A stretch of 64,000 nt of DNA from Butyrivibrio sp. LB2008 (GTDB lineage: Bacteria > Bacillota > Clostridia > Lachnospirales > Lachnospiraceae): assembly GCF_000621565.1 (NCBI RefSeq), contig NZ_KK211305.1, positions 342,258 to 406,257 of the forward strand. Direction: 5' to 3'. The notes under the pieces are model-generated. The model was not told where the DNA came from, did no database searches, and worked only from the letters and a program-made list of their open reading frames with translations. Positions 33,498 through 44,262 of this stretch are shown here, piece after piece. The position numbers and the translations under genes were made by a program. Position 1 is the first letter of the stretch; each line of letters opens with the position of its first letter.

Positions 33498-34817
33498 ATG
33501 AAGAAGGTAGTTAAATTTGGCGGAAGTTCTCTTGCAAGTGCAGAGCAGTTTATGAAAGTCGGTGACATTATCAAAGCAGATCCCGACCGCGTATATGTTG
33601 TTCCTTCCGCTCCCGGAAAGAGAGATTCCAAGGATACAAAGGTAACCGATATGCTCTACAAGACATATGCTCTTGCTGAAGCAAAGAAGGATTTCTCTGA
33701 GCAGCTTGCTGCGATCAAGGCAAGATATGACGAGATCATCGACGGCCTTAAGCTTAAACTTGATCTTTCCGATGAGTTTAAGACAATCGAGAAGAATTTC
33801 AAGGCTCTTGCGGGCAATGATTATGCTGCAAGCCGCGGTGAGTATCTTAACGGAATAATCATGGCAAACTATCTTGGCTATGAGTTCATCGATTCCGCAA
33901 CTGTAGTTGTATTTGATAAGAACGGTGAATTTGACGGAGAGAAGACAAACAAGCTTATGTCAAAGAAACTTGAGAAAACTCCCAAGGCTGTTATTCCCGG
34001 TTTCTACGGCGCATATCCTGACGGAAGCATCAAGACATTCTCAAGAGGCGGTTCCGATATAACAGGCTCAATCGTTTCAAGAGCTATCAAGGCTGATGTA
34101 TATGAGAACTGGACTGACGTTTCAGGATTCCTTGTTGCAGATCCCAGAATCATTGACAAGCCGCCGCACATTGAGACTATCACATACACAGAGCTTCGAG
34201 AGCTTGCATACATGGGTGCTTCTGTTCTTCACGAAGATGCGATCTTCCCTGTAAGAAAAGAAGGTATTCCGATCAATATCAGAAATACAAATAAACCTGA
34301 AGATCCCGGAACATGGATCGTTGAGTCTACAGCAAAGAAGTCTAAGTATGTTATTACCGGTATTGCCGGAAAGAAGGGATTCTGCTGTGTAAACATTCTG
34401 AAGGATCAGATGAATTCAGAGATTGGATTTGTAAGAAAGGTACTTCAGGCATTTGAAGATCAGCAGATCTCAATTGAGCATGTACCTTCGGGAATTGATA
34501 CTATGACAGTGTTTGTTCAGGAAGATGAGTTTATCGAGAAAGAGCAGGCTGTTGTATCTGAGATCCACAGACTTGCACATCCCGATATGCTTGAGATTGA
34601 ATCAGATCTTGCCCTCATCGCAGTCGTTGGACGCGGAATGAAGTCTACAAGAGGAACAGCGGGAAGAATATTCTCAGCACTTGCTCATGCCAGTGTTAAC
34701 GTAAGAATGATCGACCAGGGTTCTTCCGAGCTTAACATCATCATCGGTGTAGACGCTCGTGACTTTGAGAAGGCAATCCGTTCAATATATGATATCTTTG
34801 TAACTACTCAGTTCTGA
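33498..34817 (+). CDS. lysC: Aspartate kinase
   Basis: A 439-residue aspartokinase. The N-terminal KFGGSSLASAEQF is the substrate and phosphate-binding motif, SRGGSDITGSI the nucleotide site, and two C-terminal ACT domains follow (GIAGKKGFCCVNILKD and VVGRGMKSTRGTAGRIF). It makes aspartyl phosphate, entry to the lysine, threonine and methionine pathways. AGAGGG precedes ATG 33498 by ten bases; a TTG nine bases earlier is too close to it. The gene overlaps the end of a convergent gene by 14 bp. It has no L-box, unlike dapA. Confidence 0.96.
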   Translation: MKKVVKFGGSSLASAEQFMKVGDIIKADPDRVYVVPSAPGKRDSKDTKVTDMLYKTYALAEAKKDFSEQLAAIKARYDEIIDGLKLKLDLSDEFKTIEKNFKALAGNDYAASRGEYLNGIIMANYLGYEFIDSATVVVFDKNGEFDGEKTNKLMSKKLEKTPKAVIPGFYGAYPDGSIKTFSRGGSDITGSIVSRAIKADVYENWTDVSGFLVADPRIIDKPPHIETITYTELRELAYMGASVLHEDAIFPVRKEGIPINIRNTNKPEDPGTWIVESTAKKSKYVITGIAGKKGFCCVNILKDQMNSEIGFVRKVLQAFEDQQISIEHVPSGIDTMTVFVQEDEFIEKEQAVVSEIHRLAHPDMLEIESDLALIAVVGRGMKSTRGTAGRIFSALAHASVNVRMIDQGSSELNIIIGVDARDFEKAIRSIYDIFVTTQF

Positions 34818-35604
34818 CATAATCTATAAATTTTACGGCAGCATCGGTTCTTTGGGAATTGCCTATAATTCCTATAACCGATGTCTTGCCCGGATATAAT
34901 CCGGTCTTTTCGTAGGCTTTGGAATTAGTAATGATAATGCCTACGGGGATCGGATTTTTCATTTCTTCTTTAGGAAGATTGGTATAGTTACCGGTCTTGT
35001 CGGCAGCTGCGCTGATAACCGCATATTTGTTATTCTTATCATATTCTCCGCTCGAGAGATAATCCTGATATTCGTCGGAAGCGATATATTCCATATATCC
35101 CCTATCCATATAGAGGACTTTATCGCCCATGTCTTCAAGCTCTTTTTCCGAATATACTGTGGAAAGATCGAGAAAAACATCCTGGCCCGCATACTGGAAG
35201 AAGTAGTTGAAGTCTGCGCTGAAAATGTCGAGTTCTTTTGCTGCAATATGTGCCATAATCTTCTGTGATGATGCAACGGTCATTTCATCTATATTGTCTT
35301 TGTCGATGCCGGCTGTGGTGTCCACTACGCAAGCGTATTCATTGGGATCGACGCCGATGCTTTCCATAAAGTCATCACCTATCGTATCTTCAAAAGAAGT
35401 GGGAGTTGAGTTTACAAGTATCGCATTGAGATAAGTGTTTTTCTCGGTAATTATGTTTTTTACTCCCGAAATAATAAAAATAAGAGCAACGACTACGGTT
35501 AAAACGTGGAATTTGTGATACTCCCAAAAATAATCCCATTTTTCTTTAAAATCTTTATCTTTCATCTTGTCTTGCTGCTGCTTGACTTCGTCGCGGATTG
35601 ACAT
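34804..35604 (-). CDS. Hypothetical single-pass extracellular protein
   Basis: A 266-residue protein with a charged cytoplasmic N-terminus (SIRDEVKQQQDKMKDKDFKE), one membrane segment near residues 33-50 (VLTVVVALIFIISG) and a soluble external domain of about 210 residues. That domain loosely resembles a periplasmic-binding fold (DIFSADFNYFFQYAGQDVFLDL). The start MSIRDEV follows AGAGGT at a normal distance. Its stop codon lies inside the lysC 3' end (14-bp convergent overlap). I do not recognise a named family. Confidence 0.8.
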   Translation of the reverse strand: MSIRDEVKQQQDKMKDKDFKEKWDYFWEYHKFHVLTVVVALIFIISGVKNIITEKNTYLNAILVNSTPTSFEDTIGDDFMESIGVDPNEYACVVDTTAGIDKDNIDEMTVASSQKIMAHIAAKELDIFSADFNYFFQYAGQDVFLDLSTVYSEKELEDMGDKVLYMDRGYMEYIASDEYQDYLSSGEYDKNNKYAVISAAADKTGNYTNLPKEEMKNPIPVGIIITNSKAYEKTGLYPGKTSVIGIIGNSQRTDAAVKFIDYVRTE

Positions 35605-35813
35605 ATACATACCTCTCTATTTTTAATAAAATAATGTCTTTTTGTTATTAAAACATATATAATGTAATAAAGCTTGTACATTTATTATGATATAAACGTT
35701 ATTTAACTATAAGTCAACTGATTAGGCAAAAAAAACTTGAAAGAGAAACGGAAATAATATAAGATAGTCGATAAAATGGCAGATTGCCAAGTCAGAGGAG
35801 GATGGATTTTCAC

Positions 35814-36329
35814 ATGATCGGTAATGACAATAGTTATGTTGAATGTCTGGTAGTCAGTAAAGCGTCTCCTATTGTTGTTTTTCTTAAGTATTTGTGCTTT
35901 GCATTGGCTATATTTTTCTTACTTTCGTCCATTTTGCTGGGCGCGGGTGTCTTTGGTGCATTACTCTTTATTGCGTCAGTTGCAGGTTTTTATTTCGCTA
36001 AGCTCAATTCAAACATTGAATTCGAATATCAGTATTGTGACAAAGAGATTTCTATAGATAAGATCCTCGATAAGAGTTCACGTAAACATATCGGTAATTA
36101 TGAAGTGGAGAAGATGGCTATTATGGCGCCTTCTGAGTCATATCATCTTTCGGATTACAAGAACCAGACTTTCAAGGTGCTTGATTTTTCCGCAAGAAAT
36201 AAGGATGCCAAGCCAAATCCCACATATACTTTTTATTATGACGGCAAGGAAAAGATAATTTTCGAGCCAAGCAGTGAGCTGGTTGCTGCCGTTAAGGCTG
36301 TTGCGCCAAGGAAAGTCTTTACCGACTGA
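35814..36329 (+). CDS. DUF6106-like membrane protein
   Basis: A protein of about 171 residues: a short N-terminal segment (NDNSYVECLVV), two adjacent membrane helices (about residues 20-65, LCFALAIFFLLSSILLGAG and LLFIASVAGFYFAKL), then a beta-rich cytoplasmic domain of about 100 residues resembling a PH-like fold (ISIDKILDKSSRKHIGNYEV). It resembles the DUF6106 family of Clostridia. The start may be ATG 35814 or ATG 35802; AGAGGAGG lies just before the latter, slightly too close. Function unknown. Confidence 0.8.
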   Translation: MIGNDNSYVECLVVSKASPIVVFLKYLCFALAIFFLLSSILLGAGVFGALLFIASVAGFYFAKLNSNIEFEYQYCDKEISIDKILDKSSRKHIGNYEVEKMAIMAPSESYHLSDYKNQTFKVLDFSARNKDAKPNPTYTFYYDGKEKIIFEPSSELVAAVKAVAPRKVFTD

Positions 36330-36354
36330 TCTTGGGAGCAATGTGTTTTTATAG

Positions 36355-37875
<1,521 letters not shown>

Positions 37876-37931
37876 TTTCCTTTTCTTTATTTGATGGGAT
37901 CTGTTTCTGTCAGATAAAATATAAAAAAGGG

Positions 37932-40676
37932 ATGAGGGGGGATAGCTTGCAAGAGACACTAAATGATATGGACACAAAAATTACTACAAATAAGGGCTCT
38001 TCTTCGTCAGTAAGCGGAGCTCTTGGTAGTCTTACGCTTAAATACGCCGGCGAAATGCAATCTTGGCAGGATAAATTTTGTGAGATGGCAGGAGTCTATG
38101 CATTTTGTCTTGATGCGGCGGGAATTCCTCTCAGTAATTTTTCCGGAAATCCTCATGAGATAGAAATCATAAGAAAATATGTAACGGAGTCTAGGATAAA
38201 GAGCATCTATAAGCGCGTGTCTGAGGGAGATCTCGAAGATCAGGCTGTTGAGATCACAGAGGTTCCCAATCTCAGACTTGCCGCTGTAGCTGTGAAAAAT
38301 GGCAATACGACTACTGCTGTGTGGATCGTATGTGGTGTATTCACCGATTTTGAATATGACTCCGAGTATTTTCATCTGGAGCCGATAGATTCTTTTGGCT
38401 ACAAAACTTCAGAGAGCAAATTTTATAAGACTCTGGATATACTGCGGACGACGCTGGATATCCTTATCAACCTGGAAGCATCCAGGTCTAAAGCTGTTGC
38501 GGTAAGTGAGGAAAGCAGGCAGCAGGAGCTTGAAATGACCAATTCTTTCAGGCGTGCTGAGACCATGACAGAGATAGTATCTCTTCTCGACAGTGACGAT
38601 ACGATTGAAGAGATAATGGCGGATATACTTAATAAACTCTGTACATATCTCCAGATCAGTAATGGCTTTACATGCAAAGTTCATCACAACAGTCTTATGG
38701 ATATCGTTGTTCAGTGGACGGTGACCGGCGTTGAAAAGATTTTCCCTGAGACTACGGACAGGGAACTTTGCTGGTTCCTTGGTGGCGAAAAGGCTGTTGT
38801 TATATCGAGCGATTCGGCAATGAATGCCGGTGAGCGTGAACAGATAGACAATCTGGGCATTAAGGCGCTTGTTGCAATGCCGGTAATTATCAACGGTTCG
38901 GCACTTTTCTATGCGTGCCTTACGGAAAACAGAGAGAACAGGATATGGTCGATCGATGATGTAAAGTTCATCAATGATGCGATACGTGTCCTTCAGACCA
39001 TAATCACAAAGAGATTACAAAAGAATTCCCTGGCAAGCTCTTTTGCTTCGCTTGAAGCGGTGCTTGATAACGTGGGAAGTGCAATATATGTAAGGGATAT
39101 CGGAACGGGAGTACTTCTTTTTGCAAACAGAAGCTTTAAGAAGAACTTCAGCAAGGAACTTACGGAGAATGCACTTGTAGATCTTTTTGAGTCGAATATC
39201 CCCGCAAAGAGCAGAAGCGGCAATTATGAAGTACATCACAAAGACAGGGAGAAGTGGTACGATGTCTACTACACGAGGATTAAGTGGGTGGACGGACGTC
39301 CTGTTTCTTTGTGTGCAATATATGACATAACCGAGAAGAAACTTTATCAAAAGAGAATCGAGCAGCAGGCTTACACGGATTTCCTGACGGGATTGTACAA
39401 CAGAATGTGCTGTGAGAAAGATCTGGCCAGATATATTGATGAAGCCAGGACAAAGCGTACTCACGGTGCGCTTATGTACCTCGATCTCGATGACTTTAAG
39501 CATATCAATGACAGCTTGGGACATCAGTACGGAGATGTACTGCTGCGAGATATATCCAAAGCTATAAGCAGGATTGAGGGAATAACCAATTCCTGTTACA
39601 GAATGGGAGGAGATGAGTTTGTCATAATCGTTCCTCCTGAAAGTTTTGAGAGACTTCCCAAGATCATAGAGGAGATCAAGAATACTTTTGCTACACCGTG
39701 GTATCTGAAAGACAGCGATTATTACTGCACTATGAGTATGGGTGTTGTAAGATATCCCGATCACGGAGACAATGTATCGGAGCTTATAAGAAAGTCCGAC
39801 GTTGCCATGTATGAAGCAAAGAAATCCGGTAAAAACAGGATTGCCGAGTATTCCGACAATATAGATTCTTCATCGATACACAGACTCGATCTTGAGAAGA
39901 ATATGTATGATGCTATTACCAAGAGCTGCAGCGAGTTTGAAGTTTATTTCCAGCCTGTTATAAGTGAACCTATAGACAATAAGAGCGGAAGTAAGCAGTA
40001 TAAACACGTGGGAGCGGAGGCTCTTGTAAGATGGAACAGCTCAAAGCTTGGCTTCTTGAGCCCTGATGAATTTGTTCCTCTTGCTGAATACTTGGGACTT
40101 ATTACTCCTATCGGTAATCATGTACTCAGGAAAGCCTGTGAGTGCTGCAGACAGTGGAATGAATCCGGTACGGGCGAATATGCGGTATCGGTAAATCTTT
40201 CCGTTGTGCAGATAATGCAGAATGATATTGTTGATGTTATCAGGAAGAACATAGAAGAGAATCATATCAATCCTCATAATCTGGTACTTGAGCTTACAGA
40301 GAGGCTTGCTATAAACGATCTTGCCAGGACCAAGCAGACACTCCTAGATATCAAAGCGCTTGGAGTAAGGCTGGCTCTTGATGATTTCGGAACGGGATAT
40401 TCTGCGCTCAGCAGTATCAGGGCGCTTCCTTTCGACATAATCAAGGTTGATCAGAACTTTGCAAAAGATCTTGCGGAGGATGATTATTCGCAGGCATTTA
40501 TCCGCATGATGGCAGAGCTTGGAAAAGCGATAAATGCGGAGATCTGCGTAGAAGGTATAGAGACTCAGGCACAGCTTGATGCGCTTAAAGGAATGGGAGT
40601 TAAGTACGTTCAGGGCTACTATTACGACAAACCCATGCGCAGAGTGGCCTTCGAGGAAAAGTACGTTTATAATTGA
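37932..40676 (+). CDS. GGDEF-EAL cyclic-di-GMP signalling protein
   Basis: A protein of about 910 residues. An N-terminal sensory part (about 30-135) resembles PocR-like domains (WQDKFCEMAGVYAFCLDAAG), followed by a helical linker, a GAF-like region (about 215-355), a PAS-like region (about 360-470), GGDEF and EAL. The cyclase motif is RMGGDEFVII (intact); no RxxD inhibitory site is seen before it. The phosphodiesterase motifs EALVRW, ELTERLAIND, DDFGTGYS, KVDQNF and EGIET are all present, so both activities look possible. ATG 37932 is taken as start, but GAGGGGGG sits ideally before TTG 37947, giving a protein five residues shorter. No membrane segment. Confidence 0.9.
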   Translation: MRGDSLQETLNDMDTKITTNKGSSSSVSGALGSLTLKYAGEMQSWQDKFCEMAGVYAFCLDAAGIPLSNFSGNPHEIEIIRKYVTESRIKSIYKRVSEGDLEDQAVEITEVPNLRLAAVAVKNGNTTTAVWIVCGVFTDFEYDSEYFHLEPIDSFGYKTSESKFYKTLDILRTTLDILINLEASRSKAVAVSEESRQQELEMTNSFRRAETMTEIVSLLDSDDTIEEIMADILNKLCTYLQISNGFTCKVHHNSLMDIVVQWTVTGVEKIFPETTDRELCWFLGGEKAVVISSDSAMNAGEREQIDNLGIKALVAMPVIINGSALFYACLTENRENRIWSIDDVKFINDAIRVLQTIITKRLQKNSLASSFASLEAVLDNVGSAIYVRDIGTGVLLFANRSFKKNFSKELTENALVDLFESNIPAKSRSGNYEVHHKDREKWYDVYYTRIKWVDGRPVSLCAIYDITEKKLYQKRIEQQAYTDFLTGLYNRMCCEKDLARYIDEARTKRTHGALMYLDLDDFKHINDSLGHQYGDVLLRDISKAISRIEGITNSCYRMGGDEFVIIVPPESFERLPKIIEEIKNTFATPWYLKDSDYYCTMSMGVVRYPDHGDNVSELIRKSDVAMYEAKKSGKNRIAEYSDNIDSSSIHRLDLEKNMYDAITKSCSEFEVYFQPVISEPIDNKSGSKQYKHVGAEALVRWNSSKLGFLSPDEFVPLAEYLGLITPIGNHVLRKACECCRQWNESGTGEYAVSVNLSVVQIMQNDIVDVIRKNIEENHINPHNLVLELTERLAINDLARTKQTLLDIKALGVRLALDDFGTGYSALSSIRALPFDIIKVDQNFAKDLAEDDYSQAFIRMMAELGKAINAEICVEGIETQAQLDALKGMGVKYVQGYYYDKPMRRVAFEEKYVYN

Positions 40677-40770
40677 AAATATGTTATTATGGTATAGGCG
40701 TCGAAAAAACGGAGCAATTCGTATATCATAATATTATAGTGCAATAAAAAATAAAGGTTAGGATTAAAAA

Positions 40771-42477
40771 ATGGCAGAAGTAATTACAAATACAAGCGAA
40801 AATGCTGAGGTGGAAAATACACCTTCCAGACATTTTATAGAGCAGGCTATTGATAAGGATCTTGCAGAGGGTGTTTACGATCACGTATGCACAAGATTTC
40901 CTCCCGAGCCTAACGGATTCCTGCATATAGGACATGCCAAGAGTATTCTTCTTAATTACGGAATGGCAAAAGAGTACAACGGCAAGTTCAACATGAGATT
41001 TGACGATACCAATCCCACCAAGGAAAGGTCTGAATTTATGGACTCTATCATTGAGGATGTAAAGTGGCTTGGCGCGGATTATGAAGACCGTCTTTTTCAT
41101 GCTTCCGATTACTTTGATGAGATGTATGAGAATGCCGTAAAGCTTATTAAGAAGGGCAAGGCATATGTTTCTGAGCTTACCGCTGAGGAAATGCGTGAGT
41201 ACAGAGGAACTCTCACAGAACCCGGTAAGGACGATCCTAACAGAAACAGAAGTGTAGAAGATAACTTAAGACTTTTCGAAGACATGAAGAATGGTAAGGT
41301 AGCGGATGGAGCCATGACTCTCAGAGCTAAGATTGACATGTCTTCACCTAATATAAATATGAGAGATCCCATTATCTACAGGGTTGCTCATATGACACAT
41401 GCACGTACTCAGGATAAATGGTGCATTTATCCTATGTATGACTATGCTCATCCCATTGAGGATGCTATCGAGGGAATAACACATTCTCTTTGCACATTGG
41501 AATTTGAGGACCACAGACCTCTTTATGATTGGGTAAAAGAAGAGTGTGGCTACAAGAATCCTCCGCGTCAGATTGAGTTTGCCAAGCTCTATCTCAACAA
41601 CGTGGTTACAGGAAAAAGATATATCAAGAGACTTGTTGAAGATGGAATAGTAGACGGATGGGACGATCCCAGACTTGTTACTATCGCTGCCTTAAGAAGA
41701 AGAGGATTTACTCCCGAGTCTATCAAGATGTTTGTTGATATGTGCGGAATCAGTAAGGCACAGTCAACAGCCGAGTATGCAATGCTTGAGTATTGCATAA
41801 GAGAAGATCTTAAGCTCAAGGCTAAGAGAATGCTCGCAGTTCTTAATCCGGTTAAGCTTATAATCGACAACTATCCGGAGAATGAGACAGAGTATCTTGA
41901 GATTGAGAATAACAAGGAAGTTCCTGAGATGGGAACAAGAAAGATTCCTTTTGGAAAAGAGCTCTACATTGAGAGAGAAGACTTCATGGAGGAACCTCCT
42001 AAGAAGTATTTCCGTCTTTTCCCCGGAAACGAAGTAAGACTTATGAATGCTTACTTTGTAACATGCACGGGCTGTGATAAAGATGAGAACGGTAATGTTA
42101 TTGCCGTACACTGCACATACGATCCCGAGACTAAGTCAGGAAGCGGATTTAACGCAAGAAAAGTTAAGGGAACAATCCACTGGGTTGCTGCAAAAGAAGC
42201 GGTAAATGCAGAAGTTCGTCTTTATGAGAATATAATCGATGAGGAGAAGGGCGTTTATAACGAAGATGGTTCACTCAACCTCAATCCCAACTCCATTACA
42301 GTTATAAAAGACGCAAAGCTGGAGCCTGAACTTGCAAATGCCGTAAGCTATGATAAATTCCAGTTTGTCAGAAACGGATTCTTTTGTGTTGACAGCAAGG
42401 ATTCGAAGCCGGGAGCACCTGTATTTAACAGGATAGTTTCACTTAAGAGTTCTTTCGTTTTGCCTAAGAATAACTAA
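40771..42477 (+). CDS. glnS: Glutaminyl-tRNA synthetase
   Basis: A 568-residue class I synthetase. [18 protein letters not shown] (HIGH motif, about residues 43-60) and [11 protein letters not shown] are clear; [19 protein letters not shown] follows. Where enteric GlnRS has VMSKRK, this protein has [11 protein letters not shown] (about residues 278-288), a form seen in related Firmicutes. It charges tRNA-Gln directly, so this organism need not rely on the GatCAB route alone. AGGTTAGGA precedes the ATG. A weak hairpin (42484-42498) separates it from the DUF2225 gene. Confidence 0.95.
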   Translation: MAEVITNTSENAEVENTPSRHFIEQAIDKDLAEGVYDHVCTRFPPEPNGFLHIGHAKSILLNYGMAKEYNGKFNMRFDDTNPTKERSEFMDSIIEDVKWLGADYEDRLFHASDYFDEMYENAVKLIKKGKAYVSELTAEEMREYRGTLTEPGKDDPNRNRSVEDNLRLFEDMKNGKVADGAMTLRAKIDMSSPNINMRDPIIYRVAHMTHARTQDKWCIYPMYDYAHPIEDAIEGITHSLCTLEFEDHRPLYDWVKEECGYKNPPRQIEFAKLYLNNVVTGKRYIKRLVEDGIVDGWDDPRLVTIAALRRRGFTPESIKMFVDMCGISKAQSTAEYAMLEYCIREDLKLKAKRMLAVLNPVKLIIDNYPENETEYLEIENNKEVPEMGTRKIPFGKELYIEREDFMEEPPKKYFRLFPGNEVRLMNAYFVTCTGCDKDENGNVIAVHCTYDPETKSGSGFNARKVKGTIHWVAAKEAVNAEVRLYENIIDEEKGVYNEDGSLNLNPNSITVIKDAKLEPELANAVSYDKFQFVRNGFFCVDSKDSKPGAPVFNRIVSLKSSFVLPKNN

Positions 42478-42483
42478 AAAAAT

Positions 42484-42498
42484 ACTGAAGCGTTCAGT
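42484..42498 (+). terminator. Short stem-loop after glnS
   Basis: ACTGAA (42484-42489) pairs with TTCAGT (42493-42498), followed by GTTTTC. It is short, so partial read-through into the next gene is likely. Confidence 0.4.
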
Positions 42499-42522
42499 GT
42501 TTTCAGAAAAGAGGTATTAGAA

Positions 42523-43377
42523 ATGGCTGGTATTTTTTCAGGACTGGAGAAGCTTGGACTCGGAAATATTGACGGAGGAAATCTTTTTGAGGATCCCAAT
42601 AAGAAGGAAGCCGCTGTCAAGAAAGCAGAGCCTCAGAAAAAGCTTACGCTTGTCAATGAAGAAGATTATCTATTTGACAAGAAATATAAATGTCCAATCT
42701 GCGATTCAGACTTTGAGTCAAAGACAGTCCGCACGGGTAAGGTAAGAATGAAATCCGTGGATGTTGATTTAAGACCTGATTATTCGGAAGTGGATCTTAC
42801 GAAGTATGACATAATAGCTTGTCCCGAATGCGGATATGCGGCATTGGGAAGATATTATACATCGCTTAATAAATATCAGATTGATGATATCAGAAACAAA
42901 ATCTGCATGAATTACAAGAAGCAGAAATACAATGAGCCTACATACACCTATGAGCATGCGAGAAGTCTCTATCAGCTTGCACTTGCCAATGCGGTTGTAA
43001 AGAAAGCAAAGAACAGCGAGAAAGCTTATATCTGTCTTAAGACAGCCTGGGTTATCAGAGGTGAGACCCAGAGGCTCGATCAGAGCGAAGCTGATTATGA
43101 TAAGAAGAAAAAAGAGAACGACGAGCAGGAACAGGAGCTCCTCAAAAATGCACTGAACGGCTTTGTTATGGCCAGACAGTCCGAAGATTTCCCCATCGCC
43201 GGAATGGACTCCACAACTCTTGATTATCTTATCGCAGCACTCGCATACGAGACCGACCAGTTCGATATTGCAACTAAGATGATCTCAGAGCTTCTCACCT
43301 CAAGAACTGCAAATAGCCGCATTAAGGACAAGGCAAGAGCACTCAAAGATCTTGTTGCTGCTAAAAAGCAGGGCTAA
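42523..43377 (+). CDS. DUF2225 zinc-ribbon protein
   Basis: A 284-residue cytoplasmic protein of the DUF2225 family. Two Cys pairs form a zinc ribbon: CPICDSDFESK (about residues 57-67) and CPECGYAALG (about 98-107), followed by a helical TPR-like part (YEHARSLYQLALANAVVKK). Function is unknown across the family. AGAGGT precedes the ATG. The gene probably reads on from glnS and ends at the hairpin element beginning 43407. Confidence 0.85.
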   Translation: MAGIFSGLEKLGLGNIDGGNLFEDPNKKEAAVKKAEPQKKLTLVNEEDYLFDKKYKCPICDSDFESKTVRTGKVRMKSVDVDLRPDYSEVDLTKYDIIACPECGYAALGRYYTSLNKYQIDDIRNKICMNYKKQKYNEPTYTYEHARSLYQLALANAVVKKAKNSEKAYICLKTAWVIRGETQRLDQSEADYDKKKKENDEQEQELLKNALNGFVMARQSEDFPIAGMDSTTLDYLIAALAYETDQFDIATKMISELLTSRTANSRIKDKARALKDLVAAKKQG

Positions 43378-43406
43378 GAAATGCCTTCGCAGAAGCTTCC
43401 ATAGAC

Positions 43407-43568
43407 CGGTTGGTGCATATAGCCTATAGGACTGATTTTGGCAGCGATTTCATATTTTGACAATCATGGTATAAAAAAGAGGGATATTTATTCCTCGCTC
43501 CATAAACTCGCCCGTGAACGGGCTCAAACAGATGGAGCGAAAGCGGAATAAATAACCCTCTTTTTTTG
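43407..43568 (+). repeat. Dispersed hairpin element, family H2 copy 1
   Basis: The 3' half is a strong hairpin: GAGGG-TATTTATTCC (43479 onward) pairs with GGAATAAATA-CCCTC (to 43560), with an inner CGCTCCAT/ATGGAGCG helix and apical GCCCGT/ACGGGC, then seven T. The 5' flank (TTGGTGCATATAGCCTATAGG ... ATTTTGACAATCATGGTATAA) matches copy 2 at 47757-47992, read on the opposite strand. The central segment TTCCTCGCTCC to GAGCGAAAGCGGAA differs from copy 2 at only one base. It acts at least as the terminator of the DUF2225 gene. Copy 1 lacks the second outer arm that copy 2 has. Confidence 0.85.
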
Positions 43569-43619
43569 TGCAAAAACATATTAAAAGTTGCTTTGTTCAA
43601 TAGATGTAGAAAATAATAG

Positions 43620-43648
43620 TTGCAAAATGCAATGATTATGTGTAGAAT
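43620..43648 (+). promoter_or_regulatory. Promoter and MarR-type operator of the metalloid cassette
   Basis: TTGCAA (43620-43625), a 17-bp spacer and TAGAAT (43643-43648). The -35 box lies inside the palindrome TTGCAAAATGCAA (43620-43632), suited to binding by the MarR-family dimer encoded downstream. The 400-base gap before the MarR gene holds the H2 element, this promoter and a small Cys-Cys ORF. Confidence 0.65.
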
Positions 43649-43696
43649 TGGTTTAACAATTTAAAGGAGGAAAGTAAAACTGGAAGAAATATCAAG

Positions 43697-43744
43697 ATGT
43701 TAGCAAAGAAGGAGAGTTGCTGTTCTTCAGAAAGGTGCTGTTAA
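43697..43744 (+). CDS. Putative 15-residue Cys-Cys leader peptide
   Basis: ATG 43697 opens a 15-codon frame, MLAKKESCCSSERCC, ending TAA at 43742-43744, between the cassette promoter and the MarR gene. Four of fifteen residues are Cys in two CC pairs. A very strong AAAGGAGG (43663-43670) lies further upstream and is better placed for CTG 43680, whose seven-codon frame ends in a TAG overlapping this ATG (ATGTTAG), an arrangement that could couple the two. It may be a regulatory uORF or a metal-binding peptide. Expression is not shown. Confidence 0.35.
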   Translation: MLAKKESCCSSERCC

Positions 43745-43786
43745 GCAATGGAACTACACTTGTCTTTATTCCTAAGGAGAAGAGGT

Positions 43787-44221
43787 ATGAGTTATACAAA
43801 AAAATTTAGAGAAAATATTAGGCAGTTTGAATTTCTTTTAGACAGTGTCAATGAAGAGGATTGTTGTTGCTGTAGCGTAAATAGGCAGCAATGCTTTGCT
43901 TTGGTTGAAATAGGAAGGGCTCCAGGAATATCTTTAAAAGAGCTGGCGGATAAAATTCGCACTGATAAAAGTGCGGTTAGTCGAACTGTTGATGATTTGG
44001 TAAGAAAAGGTTATGTGGTTCGTAAGCCATCAGAGATCGATAGAAGATATGTGGAATTAAGTCTTACTGAGATGGGTAGTGCCCAATTTGAAAAAATTGA
44101 AAAGTCTATGGATGAAAAGTTTTCAAATATCTGCAGTAATATACCGAAAGATAAGCAAAAGCAAGTATTAGAATCGTTGGAGCTAATCAATTTAGCTTTC
44201 GAAGCCGCTAATGACTTCTAA
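43787..44221 (+). CDS. MarR-family regulator with Cys cluster
   Basis: A 144-residue winged-helix regulator. The DNA-binding core is ISLKELADKIRTDKSAVSRT (about residues 58-77), and the wing contains SEIDRRYVELSLTEMG, the MarR signature. Before it lies EEDCCCCSVNRQQC (about residues 26-39), four adjacent Cys plus a fifth, which could bind As(III), another thiophilic metal(loid) or sense thiol oxidation. AAGGAGAAGAGGT precedes ATG 43787. It probably controls the following GNAT, permease and thioredoxin-like genes through the palindrome in the promoter. Confidence 0.88.
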   Translation: MSYTKKFRENIRQFEFLLDSVNEEDCCCCSVNRQQCFALVEIGRAPGISLKELADKIRTDKSAVSRTVDDLVRKGYVVRKPSEIDRRYVELSLTEMGSAQFEKIEKSMDEKFSNICSNIPKDKQKQVLESLELINLAFEAANDF

Positions 44222-44262
44222 GTAACAGAGCAGAAATTTAAAAGGTAAAAAGGGGATTTCTT

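Noticed and set aside
39015..39764. 249-codon minus-strand ORF opposite the GGDEF region
   Set aside because: Antisense frame inside a well-supported GGDEF-EAL gene; composition is Ser/Ile-rich and not protein-like.
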